Below are positions 15,242 to 22,039 of a DNA stretch of 24,490 nt, piece after piece. The DNA comes from a virus. The DNA lies in the IMG/VR virus record IMGVR_UViG_3300043467_002106, positions 1 to 24,490 of that record; one strand, given 5' to 3'. The position numbers and the translations under genes are program-made. Numbering within the stretch: the stretch's first letter is position 1; every line of letters starts with the position of its first letter. The notes beneath the pieces were generated by a model, which ran no database searches, had not been told where the DNA came from, and worked only from the letters and a program-made list of their open reading frames with translations.

Positions 15242-15453
15242 CATTGATTTACTACTTTCACTATAAGAAAGAATAACCTCATTAGATCAGTTGTGTCTAT
15301 GCTAAAAATAAATTCAACACCTTCTCTAGTGGTTATCTTTACACTATGAGCTTTAATTAACTCTCCTTCAGTGTTCATCATAGTAATAGACGGGGTCAAA
15401 TTAAACCCATCTATCATTGGCATGAAGCCATCAAATGAACTTTCTTCTGACAT
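15241..15453 (-). CDS. Small hypothetical protein heading the leftward glycan operon
   Basis: The product has 70 residues: an acidic start (MSEESSFDGF), beta-like middle (SVKITTREGVEFIFSIDT) and hydrophobic C-terminus (LMRLFFLIVKVV). The ATG at 15453 is preceded by AAGGTGTG. Being first after a good promoter-like element (TGCTATAAT), it probably opens the leftward operon. No family recognised. Confidence 0.6.
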   Translation of the reverse strand: MSEESSFDGFMPMIDGFNLTPSITMMNTEGELIKAHSVKITTREGVEFIFSIDTTDLMRLFFLIVKVVNQ

Positions 15454-15480
15454 AACACACCTTGCTATAATATGAAGTCT

Positions 15481-15489
15481 ATTATAGCA
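15481..15489 (-). promoter_or_regulatory. Putative extended -10 promoter for the leftward glycan operon
   Basis: The minus strand reads TGC-TATAAT, an exact extended -10 element (TGnTATAAT), about 28 bases before the ATG at 15453. No strong -35 is visible, as is usual for extended -10 promoters. It faces away from a plus-strand element at 15508. Confidence 0.6.
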
Positions 15490-15507
15490 TAAAACTACGA
15501 TCGCCTA

Positions 15508-15516
15508 TGGTATCAT
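15508..15516 (+). promoter_or_regulatory. Putative extended -10 promoter for the rightward island
   Basis: TGG-TATCAT matches the extended -10 consensus with one difference. It lies about 31 bases before the ATG at 15548 and upstream of AAGGAAG, so a transcript starting near 15523 would include the ribosome-binding site. Arranged back to back with the leftward promoter. Confidence 0.45.
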
Positions 15517-15547
15517 TGAATATCTATAACTCAAGGAAGTAGTATCA

Positions 15548-15658
15548 ATGAAATATTTTCTCCATAAAAAATCTATATTATTTAAATCAATATTTTTAAA
15601 TCTAAAATCAAAAATACCATTTTTAAATAAAAAAAACAAACAACCTTTTATCTATTAG
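15548..15658 (+). CDS. Small lysine-rich protein, 36 residues
   Basis: The ATG is preceded by AAGGAAG at eight bases, a good ribosome-binding site. The product (MKYFLHKKSILFKSIF...) is rich in Lys, Phe, Leu and Ile, and ends in TAG. One sense codon (TCT) later, in the same frame, is the ATG of the SGNH gene at 15662, which has no ribosome-binding site of its own. Either this is a coupling leader or its stop is sometimes read through to make an N-terminally extended hydrolase. Confidence 0.5.
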   Translation: MKYFLHKKSILFKSIFLNLKSKIPFLNKKNKQPFIY

Positions 15659-15661
15659 TCT

Positions 15662-16595
15662 ATGAACTTTAATAAAGATCTTTTAAATATTTCATCAAAA
15701 TTAAATTCTACAAAATTTAAATCACTAGAAGATCATTCTTTAATCCATATTCAGGATGAAATGAATGAAGATTATCATTATACAGAGCGGAGGTTGGGGC
15801 AAACCTGACCCAAGAATGATATACAGGGTCAATAGACATGGCCATCATGGTTCTAATTTTGTCCACAATCCAGATATCCTAGCTTTAGGTTGCTCAGTCA
15901 CTGCTGGCTGTGGTATTCCATATGACTTAACTTGGCCACATTTGATAGCAAGGGAGCTGAACCAAACAGTAAATGTTATATCACATCCTGGTGCGTCGGT
16001 TCAGAGAATATTTAACAATTTTATATGTCATATAAAAGAATTTGGATTACCTAAAAAAATTTTATTCTTAACACCAGATTTAAAAAGACTTTGGTTTCCT
16101 GAAATAAAGGAAGAAAATTTAATTTCATCTTTTGATTGGAGCTATTCTCATAATAACTTTATGTTTAGCGAAAATAAGAAACAAAAACCTTTAATATATA
16201 AAGATTATTTTAATATCAATAGAAGCCTTCCTTTAGAGGCAGCTGTTTTTAGTGCACTTACCTCACTTAGCTATTTAGAGTTTTTTTATAATTTGGGAAT
16301 AGAGTATAATTTTTTTTCTTGGGATGGAGAAACTAATTATATCTACAATAAAATGGACAATAACTTCTACATCAGTAGTGGGGATGAAGAAGATAATTTA
16401 CATTACCTAACAGAGCACGAGCGTTGTCTAACCCATCGTTCTCTAAATGAAGAACAATCTTTTTTCTGGGATGCTGCAAATGATTACGGATATCATCCAG
16501 GAATGCATTCGCATGTTCATTACGCTGAAAGATTTTTAGGAAAACCTCTTTCTAAAAAAACAATAGAAAATTCTAAGGTGACTAAAAGACCGTGA
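15662..16595 (+). CDS. SGNH/GDSL-like hydrolase domain protein, probably two frames joined at CGGA
   Basis: The +1-frame part (from 15765 or from the CGGA at 15788) carries PDILALGCSVTAGCG, an SGNH block I with nucleophile Ser in place of GDS, and a C-terminal D-Y-G-Y-H-P-G-M-H-S-H-V-H-Y-A block V supplying the Asp/His pair. Upstream, ATG 15662 opens a frame reading MNFNKDLLNISSKLNS to DYHYTE, meeting CGGA and then TGA at 15806. Joining at CGGA gives about 310 residues. An independent start at 15765 (AGGA eight bases upstream, 276 residues) is possible, so this recoding case is probable, not certain. SGNH enzymes deacylate esters, including sugar esters. It overlaps the carbamoyltransferase start (GTGA). 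Confidence 0.65.
15788..15791 (+). other. CGGA recoding site 3 (probable)
   Basis: CGG is in frame with ATG 15662 and followed by A. The zero frame ends at TGA 15806-15808, and the +1 frame is closed by TGA at 15762-15764, so a frame change must lie between them if the ORFs are one gene. Coding resumes with GGT at 15792. Confidence 0.5.
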
Positions 16596-18031
16596 TAATA
16601 TATGGGATTAATGATTCTAGCCACGACGCTGCCCTATCTGTTTTAATAGATGGGGAAATAGTTTTTGCAGCTCATGCGGAGAGATACTCGAAAGTTAAAA
16701 ATGATTGGGGTTTAAATCCAGAAATTTTTAGTGAAGCCTCTCAATTTGGTAGACCAGATATTATAGCTTATTATGAAAAAAGAAAATTAAAATCTTTAAG
16801 AAAATCTATTTACGGTGGAAGTAATGGAAAGTATAAAAATTTATACAAGAATATTATAGATCTTAACGCAAAAGAAATTCAAGTTAGTCACCATTATTCG
16901 CATGCAGCTGCTGGTTATTATACTAGTAATTTTGATGAAGCTGCCATAGTAGTTATTGATGCTATTGGCGAATTTGATACAGCTAGCATTTGGGTAGGTG
17001 AAGGCAGTAAAATAACATCAAAGTACAAGATGAAGTATCCTAATAGTTTTGGTTTATTTTATAGCGCTTTTGCAAACCTTTTGGGGTTATTGCCTGGAAC
17101 TGAGGAATACATATTAATGGGCATGGCTTCTTATGGTAAGTTGACTCCTGTATTCAATTATGTTAACAATGTCTTTAGCTCGTATGATCAACAACTTTAC
17201 AATTTTCATAGGGGTATAAAAAATTTTCCATTTGAAATTAAGAATGATCAAGATAAATTTGACATAGCATACGCCGTACAAAAGGTATATGAATTAAGGT
17301 TAATTGAATTCATGAACCACGCTAAAAAAATAACAGGTAAAAGAAACTTAGTCTTCATGGGAGGATGTGCCCTCAATTGTTCAGCCAATACGGAATTGTT
17401 AAATACATGGGATGACGTATGGATAATGCCCAACCCAGGTGATGCCGGAAGTAGCTTAGGGGCTGCTCTCGCGGTCAACGGCAAGCATGCTAGGTGGACA
17501 GGGCCGTACTTAGGTACCAATATACCTGGAGCTTATCCTGTTGAAGAACTGTTCAATTCATTAAAGAATAAAAAAATATCAGCAGTTGCTTCTGGGAGAG
17601 CAGAATTTGGACCAAGAGCCTTAGGCAACAGATCTATACTAGCTGATCCAAGAGATCCAAATATAAAATATGAAGTAAACAAAATAAAAAACAGAGAACC
17701 TTTTAGGCCTTTTGCCCCAATAGTTTTAGAGGAGTTTGCAGATGAGTGGTTTGAAATTAATGGTCAATCACCATATATGCAATACGCCGTAAAATGTAGG
17801 AAGCCAGATTTAATTCCATCTGTTGTTCATGTTGATGGGACTTCTAGGGTACAAACTGTAAACCAAGATCAGCATAAAGGGCTTTACGATTTGTTAGTAA
17901 AGTGGAACGATTATACAGGTGTCCCAGTATTGCTCAATACTAGTTTAAACATTAAAAATCAACCACTTGTTAATGACATAATCGACAAGGAAGAATGGCG
18001 AATTAACAACCCAAATTTTGATATACATTAA
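16592..18031 (+). CDS. NodU/CmcH-family carbamoyltransferase
   Basis: The product has 479 residues. NDSSHDAA (7-14), AERYSKVK (29-36), SHHYSHA (99-105), VVIDAIGE, GGCALNCSAN (257-266), NPGDAGSSLG (281-290) and GRAEFGPRALGNRSI (335-349) are the ordered signatures of this family, which transfers carbamoyl from carbamoyl phosphate to a hydroxyl via carbamoyl adenylate. KNREPFRPFAP belongs to the C-terminal domain. It is shorter than the usual 550-600 residues of NodU but keeps all core motifs. The GTG start overlaps the SGNH stop (GTGA). The acceptor is probably a sugar on virion or host glycan. It converges on the small-protein cassette only 8 bp away. Confidence 0.85.
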   Translation: MIIYGINDSSHDAALSVLIDGEIVFAAHAERYSKVKNDWGLNPEIFSEASQFGRPDIIAYYEKRKLKSLRKSIYGGSNGKYKNLYKNIIDLNAKEIQVSHHYSHAAAGYYTSNFDEAAIVVIDAIGEFDTASIWVGEGSKITSKYKMKYPNSFGLFYSAFANLLGLLPGTEEYILMGMASYGKLTPVFNYVNNVFSSYDQQLYNFHRGIKNFPFEIKNDQDKFDIAYAVQKVYELRLIEFMNHAKKITGKRNLVFMGGCALNCSANTELLNTWDDVWIMPNPGDAGSSLGAALAVNGKHARWTGPYLGTNIPGAYPVEELFNSLKNKKISAVASGRAEFGPRALGNRSILADPRDPNIKYEVNKIKNREPFRPFAPIVLEEFADEWFEINGQSPYMQYAVKCRKPDLIPSVVHVDGTSRVQTVNQDQHKGLYDLLVKWNDYTGVPVLLNTSLNIKNQPLVNDIIDKEEWRINNPNFDIH

Positions 18032-18039
18032 AAAGTATA

Positions 18040-18327
18040 TTATTTTTTCTTCTTGGGACCCTTAGTAAGAGTAGAAACATTTTTGGGAGGTTGTCCTTTA
18101 ACACCTTTTTCTGGTGTTCCAGACTTTCTCTTTCTAGTAACTGCACTTTTCTTTTGAGCAGGCGACATAGCCCCTGCTTTAGCAGCTGGCACACATTTAG
18201 CATAGCCTGACCCACCAGCACCTGATGTGCCACATGGTTGATACTTGCCTCCTTTTTTGGGAGCACCAATATTGACCCATTTTTGATCAAACCATTTAGT
18301 TAATCCAACACCTTTAGGGCCAGCCAT
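18040..18327 (-). CDS. Small basic phage protein, DUF5872-like
   Basis: The product has 95 residues. KWFDQKWVNIGAPKKGGKY, then a Cys pair (PCG, KCVPAAKA), MSPAQKKSAVTRKRK and a PKN-V-x-T tail match the widespread small phage family I know as DUF5872. It is strongly basic. Its role is not established; basic charge and abundance suggest a virion-internal or DNA-associated protein. It starts 1 nt after the stop of the gene at 18329. Confidence 0.7.
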   Translation of the reverse strand: MAGPKGVGLTKWFDQKWVNIGAPKKGGKYQPCGTSGAGGSGYAKCVPAAKAGAMSPAQKKSAVTRKRKSGTPEKGVKGQPPKNVSTLTKGPKKKK

Positions 18328-18328
18328 C

Positions 18329-18442
18329 TTACTTTTTCTTTCTTAAATTTTTCTTATATTCGTCTTTATATAAAGAGCCTTTATTTTTTAAATCTTTTTC
18401 TATTTCTTTTTTTCTTTCAGAAGATTTTTTTTGTGCGGTCAT
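18329..18442 (-). CDS. Lysine-rich tiny protein, 37 residues
   Basis: MTAQKKSSERKKEIEKDLKN... is a highly charged helix ending in LRKKK. About 40 percent of residues are Lys or Arg. It sits between two other small basic genes with gaps of 1 and 3 nt. No family recognised. Confidence 0.55.
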   Translation of the reverse strand: MTAQKKSSERKKEIEKDLKNKGSLYKDEYKKNLRKKK

Positions 18443-18445
18443 AAA

Positions 18446-18625
18446 TTATTTCTTCTTTGCTGCTTTTTTGGTCGAGACAGTCTTCCATGTTCCACCCATA
18501 GACTTATACTTTTTTGCAGCCCATGCATTAGCATAGGCTGAAGGGTACACGTCAAACTTAGATTTAGCTTGTGATTTTGCCGAAGACCATAAAGCTGCCT
18601 TTGTTGGTTTATTTACTTTAGCCAT
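18446..18625 (-). CDS. Small basic phage protein (MAKVNKPTKAALW type)
   Basis: The product has 59 residues. The pattern KPTKAALWSSAKSQAKSKF, DVYPSAYANAWAAKKY and GGTWKT is a conserved small phage protein that I recall from many aquatic phages. It probably folds as two helices with conserved Trp and Tyr, followed by a Lys/Ala tail. Function is not established. It starts 1 nt after the 18627 gene. Confidence 0.65.
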   Translation of the reverse strand: MAKVNKPTKAALWSSAKSQAKSKFDVYPSAYANAWAAKKYKSMGGTWKTVSTKKAAKKK

Positions 18626-18626
18626 G

Positions 18627-18893
18627 TTATTTACAATCCCATTTTCTTAATGCCAATGTTTTACGAGTTGGTTTACCATTAGGTTTTTTTGCAGGGCCTG
18701 GCATGCCGCTCATCCTTGCACAGAACGACTTACGTCGTGCTGCTGCCTTAGGACTAGAGGCTGCTTGCTTTGCTGACACTGGTGGCTTAAGGTTTCCACC
18801 TGTGGCCTTATTGTAAGATGCTCGCCCCTTTGCATTCAATCCACCCTTAGGATTCTTTCCTGCTTTAGTTTGCCACGTTGGAGACTTAGCCAT
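18627..18893 (-). CDS. DUF6321-like small basic protein
   Basis: The product has 88 residues. SPTWQTKAGKNPKGGLNAKG, LKPPV, RRKSFCARMSGMPGPAKK, NGKPTRKTLALRKWDC is the characteristic order of the DUF6321 family found in large phages. It is rich in Lys, Arg, Gly and Pro. ATG 18893 is preferred because the family begins at SPxWQ; an upstream in-frame ORF adds only basic residues. Function is unknown. Confidence 0.75.
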   Translation of the reverse strand: MAKSPTWQTKAGKNPKGGLNAKGRASYNKATGGNLKPPVSAKQAASSPKAAARRKSFCARMSGMPGPAKKPNGKPTRKTLALRKWDCK

Positions 18894-18906
18894 GTTAAAC
18901 CAAGTA

Positions 18907-19059
18907 CTATTTTTTCTTTGCTGCTTTTTTAGCTGCAATAGCTTTTTGGATAAAAGGAGGAAGCTGCTTTTGTGCTGCAGTCATGCCACCTGTTTTAGCA
19001 GCTGGCTTAGCAGCTGGCTTGGTCATCATTTTTTTTGCGGAAGCTTTTTTCATTGCCAT
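18907..19059 (-). CDS. Lys/Ala-rich tiny protein, 50 residues
   Basis: MAMKKASAKKMMTKPAAKPAAK with an MTAAQKQLPPFIQKAI core and AAKKAAKKK tail. The PAAK repeats and tail look like histone H1 or bacterial nucleoid protein tails. The central segment could be a short helix. No family recognised. Confidence 0.55.
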   Translation of the reverse strand: MAMKKASAKKMMTKPAAKPAAKTGGMTAAQKQLPPFIQKAIAAKKAAKKK

Positions 19060-19068
19060 AATATTATC

Positions 19069-19239
19069 CTACTTTTTCTTTTTGTTTGTTGTTTTAATTT
19101 TTGAGCTGAACGTCTTAGCATCTGATGCCTCACGCCCATACTTCTTTACCTTTGGAGCAACCTTTGATCCATCGATTTCATCTTTTAAAACTTTGTTAGC
19201 ATTATTGTATACAGATGATTTTGGTTTCTTTGCAGCCAT
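19069..19239 (-). CDS. Lysine-rich small protein, 56 residues
   Basis: MAAKKPKSSVYNNANKVLKDEI, VKKYGREASDAKTFSS and a NKKKK end. It shares the MAAKK start with several neighbours, which may reflect common ancestry or shared translation-initiation context. The next gene upstream ends 1 nt before its ATG. Confidence 0.55.
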   Translation of the reverse strand: MAAKKPKSSVYNNANKVLKDEIDGSKVAPKVKKYGREASDAKTFSSKIKTTNKKKK

Positions 19240-19240
19240 T

Positions 19241-19447
19241 TTATTTTCCTTTATTTATTTTTCTAAGTGTCTTAGCAAGGTTTGCTTGCTTGACAGTTCT
19301 TGGACTATATTTGCTTGGGTTCTTGGTAACAGCTGCTGCCATTCCTGCAACTGATTTTCCAGCTTTTTTAGCTTTAGCAGTAAAAGCGCCGGGTCTCTTA
19401 ATCGCTCCAGCTATCCAGTTTTTGTCTGAACTTTTTTTAGCTGCCAT
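19241..19447 (-). CDS. Small basic phage protein (WIAGAIKRPGAF type)
   Basis: The product has 68 residues. NWIAGAIKRPGAFTAKAKKAG and KYSPRTVKQANLAKTL form a conserved pattern that I recall from many large phages, where its role is not established. Two basic helices are likely. It carries MAAKK at the start like its neighbours. Confidence 0.65.
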   Translation of the reverse strand: MAAKKSSDKNWIAGAIKRPGAFTAKAKKAGKSVAGMAAAVTKNPSKYSPRTVKQANLAKTLRKINKGK

Positions 19448-19467
19448 GAATAGTCCTTTAATAAGTT

Positions 19468-19502
19468 AATGGGAGTGATACATATATAGTACCACCCCCA
19501 TT
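19468..19502 (-). terminator. Long hairpin between small-protein genes
   Basis: In minus-strand RNA, AAUGGGGGUGGUAC (19502-19489) pairs with GUAUCACUCCCAUU (19481-19468) over 14 bp including two G-U wobbles, with a 7-nt AU loop. The plus-strand RNA would have A-C mismatches, so the fold is selective for minus transcripts. No strong U-tract follows, so it may be an attenuator or RNase processing site. Confidence 0.5.
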
Positions 19503-19530
19503 ATCAAATGTCATCTCAAAAAGAGAGTTA

Positions 19531-19761
19531 TCAGCCGATAACTTTTCCTTTAGAGTCCTTGATTGGACGCTTAGCCATCTTCATTTGGCCAGTACTTACT
19601 GATGGCTTAGGAGCCGAAGTACCTTTTTTCTCGATGTTCTTGCCTTTAGTGTCTTTAATTGGACGAACGCCCTGCTTTGCCTGACCGGTGCTTACGCTTG
19701 GATCTGGAGCAGAAAGGTTTCCGCCTTTTGACATTTTACCTGTGGCTTTTTTTGCTGCCAT
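19531..19761 (-). CDS. Small basic protein with two internal repeats
   Basis: The product has 76 residues, built of two copies of a unit of about 27 residues: SAP-x-PSVSTGQ, four or five basic residues, RPIKD, KGK. After a MAAKKATGK start and a short linker the copies cover residues 17-43 and 49-75. The repeat suggests a two-site binding protein or internal duplication. No family recognised. Confidence 0.6.
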   Translation of the reverse strand: MAAKKATGKMSKGGNLSAPDPSVSTGQAKQGVRPIKDTKGKNIEKKGTSAPKPSVSTGQMKMAKRPIKDSKGKVIG

Positions 19762-19791
19762 TTTATTTTCTCCTTGATTTAATACTAGTAT

Positions 19792-20025
19792 TTATTTTCC
19801 ACGATGAGATTTAAGATGTACATCAATCTTATCGTCGACCTTATCAACTTGTTCATCTAAGTGATCAAGTTTATGATGCAAATGTATGATATCATCCTTT
19901 ACATTTACAAGCAAGTTAGCCACCACATTGTGGTCATCCTTGTTTTCTTTTCTGCCTCTTTGCACCAAGGAAGCTAGGATAGCACCTAAGGCAGCGATTA
20001 AGGCAACAGTTATAGTTGGTTCCAT
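19792..20025 (-). CDS. Single-helix membrane protein with coiled coil, holin-like or membrane tether
   Basis: The product has 77 residues. One N-terminal transmembrane helix (TITVALIAALGAILASLV, 4-21) is followed by a basic turn and a heptad-patterned helix (VVANLLVNVKDDIIHLHHKL to VDKVDDKIDVHL). This layout is seen in small actinophage proteins near lysis genes (DUF2746-like), as I recall. It may tether a complex to the membrane. Confidence 0.6.
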   Translation of the reverse strand: MEPTITVALIAALGAILASLVQRGRKENKDDHNVVANLLVNVKDDIIHLHHKLDHLDEQVDKVDDKIDVHLKSHRGK

Positions 20026-20038
20026 CTTGTTGTCTTAA

Positions 20039-20173
20039 TCAGGGTTTACTTTTTTTGCTTTTGCCAGCAGCTGGGGGAGTTGAGGCGTTAGACATTGTCC
20101 CATAAATAAAGCCTGGAGTTAGCTTTGAAGCTGCTCCACCTTTTGGCGTAGAACTACTTTTTGCTTTTGCCAT
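20039..20173 (-). CDS. Small basic protein, 44 residues
   Basis: MAKAKSSSTPKGGAASKLTPGF and a PPAAGKSKKSKP end. It overlaps the upstream gene by 20 nt. Low complexity, Lys/Ser/Pro-rich, no family recognised. Confidence 0.5.
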   Translation of the reverse strand: MAKAKSSSTPKGGAASKLTPGFIYGTMSNASTPPAAGKSKKSKP

Positions 20174-20339
20174 TTTTGGTTCTGCCTTTCGTTTTTGTTT
20201 TTTGTTTTTTAGAAACTTTTGCTAGTTTTTTTTCTCCGTACGCATTGAGAAACAAACCAGTGGACACATTACTTGTGCCCATTTTTGGTTTAGTTACATA
20301 ATTGAAACCACTTATCTTAATCACTTTTTGTATCGCCAT
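20154..20339 (-). CDS. Small basic protein, 61 residues
   Basis: An ordered N-terminal half (MAIQKVIKISGFNYVTKPK, GTSNVSTGLFLNAYGEKKL) is followed by a Lys/Thr/Arg tail. It may be a small beta-strand domain with a nucleic-acid-binding tail. It overlaps the 20039 gene. Confidence 0.5.
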   Translation of the reverse strand: MAIQKVIKISGFNYVTKPKMGTSNVSTGLFLNAYGEKKLAKVSKKQKTKTKGRTKNGKSKK

Positions 20340-20356
20340 TACTTCTTCTTCTTGAC

Positions 20357-20494
20357 TTAACCGGTCACTAGATCTTCTTCTGCTGGGACAAAACTGCTTT
20401 CTTCTTGCTGATACTCAACAGCGTCTTCCCCTTTTTGCTGATCACGATTAGACCAATTGCCTTTAATTATCCTTCTGAATTGAGCTTTAGACAT
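20357..20494 (-). CDS. Small acidic-tailed protein, 45 residues
   Basis: MSKAQFRRIIKGNWSNRDQQ followed by a Glu/Gln-rich half ending AEEDLVTG. Unlike its neighbours it is acidic overall in the C-terminus. It is the first small gene after the strong terminator at 20508, so it needs its own promoter or readthrough. Confidence 0.45.
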   Translation of the reverse strand: MSKAQFRRIIKGNWSNRDQQKGEDAVEYQQEESSFVPAEEDLVTG

Positions 20495-20507
20495 AAGTAG
20501 TATAGTA

Positions 20508-20552
20508 ACAAAAAAAAGACCCCCTTAAACTTTTAAATCTAAGGGGGTCTTT
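20508..20552 (-). terminator. Rho-independent terminator after the 20566 gene
   Basis: TAAAGACCCCCTTA and TAAGGGGGTCTTT form a 13-bp perfect stem (20515-20527 with 20540-20552, 12-nt loop). In the minus direction it is followed by a run of T. The plus direction lacks an equally long T run but ends TCTTTAAT, so it may act weakly in both directions. Confidence 0.85.
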
Positions 20553-20565
20553 AATAAGATTGAGA

Positions 20566-20859
20566 TTAAGCGCTCTTCTTTGGTTTAGCCTTAGGCTTTA
20601 CTGTCTCAGAAGCAGGCTTGGCTTTAGTAGTTGACTTTGGAACCTTGGTCTCAACAGCCTTTGCTACTTTCTTGCCTTCTTCGGTTGCTGTTTTAGCGAC
20701 CTTGGAAACAGCCTCATCAGCTACTTTTGCGACATCTGAAATGTCTTTTGTAGCTCTATCAATGATAGAATTGATGACTTTATCTTGAGCAGATTTAGGA
20801 CTCTTTTTCTTAAAAGAAAGAAGAAGAGAGCTTAATTTGTTAGCTAACTTTTTGATCAT
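20566..20859 (-). CDS. Lys/Ala-rich helical protein with histone-like tail
   Basis: The product has 97 residues. An amphipathic start (MIKKLANKLSSLLLSFKKK) and a helical middle (SIIDRATKDISDVAKVADEA) precede a histone H1-like K/A/P tail (KPASETVKPKAKPKKSA). It forms a monocistronic unit with its own promoter (20899-20927), an operator-like palindrome and a strong terminator. It may condense DNA or associate with membranes; this is inference from composition. Confidence 0.65.
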   Translation of the reverse strand: MIKKLANKLSSLLLSFKKKSPKSAQDKVINSIIDRATKDISDVAKVADEAVSKVAKTATEEGKKVAKAVETKVPKSTTKAKPASETVKPKAKPKKSA

Positions 20860-20878
20860 TTTTTACCTCTTGTTATAA

Positions 20879-20894
20879 GTTGAATTAATTCAAC
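20879..20894. promoter_or_regulatory. Operator-like perfect palindrome
   Basis: GTTGAATTAATTCAAC is a 16-bp perfect palindrome covering the predicted transcription start of the 20566 gene, immediately downstream of its -10 box. That is a typical place for a dimeric repressor to bind. Confidence 0.5.
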
Positions 20895-20898
20895 CTTT

Positions 20899-20927
20899 AT
20901 AATACACCCTTTTTTTATCAAAAGCAA
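20899..20927 (-). promoter_or_regulatory. Sigma-70-like promoter for the 20566 gene
   Basis: On the minus strand TTGCTT (20922-20927) and TATTAT (20899-20904) are separated by exactly 17 bp. AGAGGT and the ATG at 20859 follow at suitable distance. Confidence 0.6.
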
Positions 20928-20940
20928 GTATTAGACAATA

Positions 20941-21261
20941 TTATTTACCCTGCTGAGATTCCTTGATTAGAGTGTATCGCTCACCCGTTTCTCTAGAGAC
21001 CAAAGCAAAGCCGTCTGCAGCAGCTTCTTTAATTGCCTCGGACAAAGCTTCCTTGTCTGAGGGGTCTATGTTCACCAAGGGTATTGTTACCCCTGCATAT
21101 ACATCTATGTTTTCAAAATTGCCGATATTAATTTTGCGGTTTACGCCACATATAAATACTGGATTTGTTGATATTGTTACTTCTTGAGCCATTAAGTTTA
21201 CCACCTGGTTTATTGGAGAGTCTATTGATTGTTCGTGTGCGTTTTGACTTACCTTAGGCAT
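20941..21261 (-). CDS. Conserved-looking phage protein of unknown function
   Basis: The product has 106 residues. INIGNFENIDVYAGVTIPL resembles the RinlGnfEsv-like strand pair found in a family of small phage proteins of unknown role. The region after it is helical and acidic (SDKEALSEAIKEAAADGF). AAAGGAA precedes the ATG at 21261. It overlaps the dNMP kinase-like gene by 8 nt. Confidence 0.6.
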   Translation of the reverse strand: MPKVSQNAHEQSIDSPINQVVNLMAQEVTISTNPVFICGVNRKINIGNFENIDVYAGVTIPLVNIDPSDKEALSEAIKEAAADGFALVSRETGERYTLIKESQQGK

Positions 21262-22039
21262 TTTGTTCCTTTAGTAAACCAATAGCTTTAAGGGTTTCTA
21301 GTGCCTGTTCTTGTACAGTCATATTACTTGTGTGTATAGTGTGAGTAGCCACTCTTTGTATCATTTCCATTTCTTGTTCTGACTTATGATTTCTTTGTTC
21401 ATCGCTCATAAGTCTTCCATCTCTTTTCAAAATTCTTTCATCTAGAGTTTGTTGATCGGCATCAAAGCATATCACAATTCCGTTTGGTTGATCCAATATT
21501 TTCTCTGCCTCATTCAAGAATCTTACATCAGAAATAATAACTGCAAAGGGGAGTTCTTCTTCATCTTCTGGTACAGACTTATGATAAGACTTATATAGTT
21601 TAAGAGATTTAGATATGCCCCACTTGGCAAAACAATCTTCAAAGCCATCTCTACATATATCTCCAGCTTTTTGCAGGAATGATCTAGGCTTATAGCCTTC
21701 AGGTTCTATGTTGAGGGAGTAGATCTGCTTTGTTCTAACAACGATGTCTTCGTACCCTGGCATGTTTCCTAGTGGAGAACCACCGTATAGACTGAATAGC
21801 ACATCATGTATGGCATACAGCTGTCTGTTATTTTGATTTATCCCCATTATAGATCTTTTGATGGATGATAATTCATACAACGGTAGAGCGTAGAATATGT
21901 GATCCCACTTCATTCCGTGCATTGATGTTTCCATAGAACCCTTGGGCACAAGGTGCTCAGCCACGGAAGTCTTACCGCTACCCGCTTTACCCGCTAGTCC
22001 TATTATAATTGGTTGTTGTTTTCTAAAATCTTGTAACAT
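21254..22039 (-). CDS. P-loop kinase, probable deoxynucleoside monophosphate kinase
   Basis: The product has 261 residues. Walker A is GKAGSGKT at 17-24 with IIIGLA before it. AVIISDVRFLNEAEKI near residue 175 and the basic lid ILKRDGRLMSDEQRNHKSE near 212-230 match phage dNMP kinases of the T4 gp1 type, which phosphorylate dNMPs for DNA synthesis. A long insertion around 70-120 (LYGGSPLGNMPGYEDIVV) may recognise the substrate, as in other phage versions. It lies beside RNase H in the replication block. It has little ribosome-binding site and may be leaderless. Confidence 0.75.
   Translation of the reverse strand: MLQDFRKQQPIIIGLAGKAGSGKTSVAEHLVPKGSMETSMHGMKWDHIFYALPLYELSSIKRSIMGINQNNRQLYAIHDVLFSLYGGSPLGNMPGYEDIVVRTKQIYSLNIEPEGYKPRSFLQKAGDICRDGFEDCFAKWGISKSLKLYKSYHKSVPEDEEELPFAVIISDVRFLNEAEKILDQPNGIVICFDADQQTLDERILKRDGRLMSDEQRNHKSEQEMEMIQRVATHTIHTSNMTVQEQALETLKAIGLLKEQNA

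Noticed and set aside
15800-15809. prfB-like +1 shift at the ACC-TGA-C stop in the SGNH gene, with GGAGG/TTGGGG upstream
   Set aside because: It would also join the frames, but it is unique to this gene, whereas CGGA occurs at every break; CGGA at 15788 explains it with the same rule.
20700-20860. tRNA gene, especially one that might read CGGA, anywhere in the window
   Set aside because: I saw no cloverleaf with GTTCRA-type T-loop and matching acceptor stem in intergenic DNA; a tRNA search of the full genome is required.
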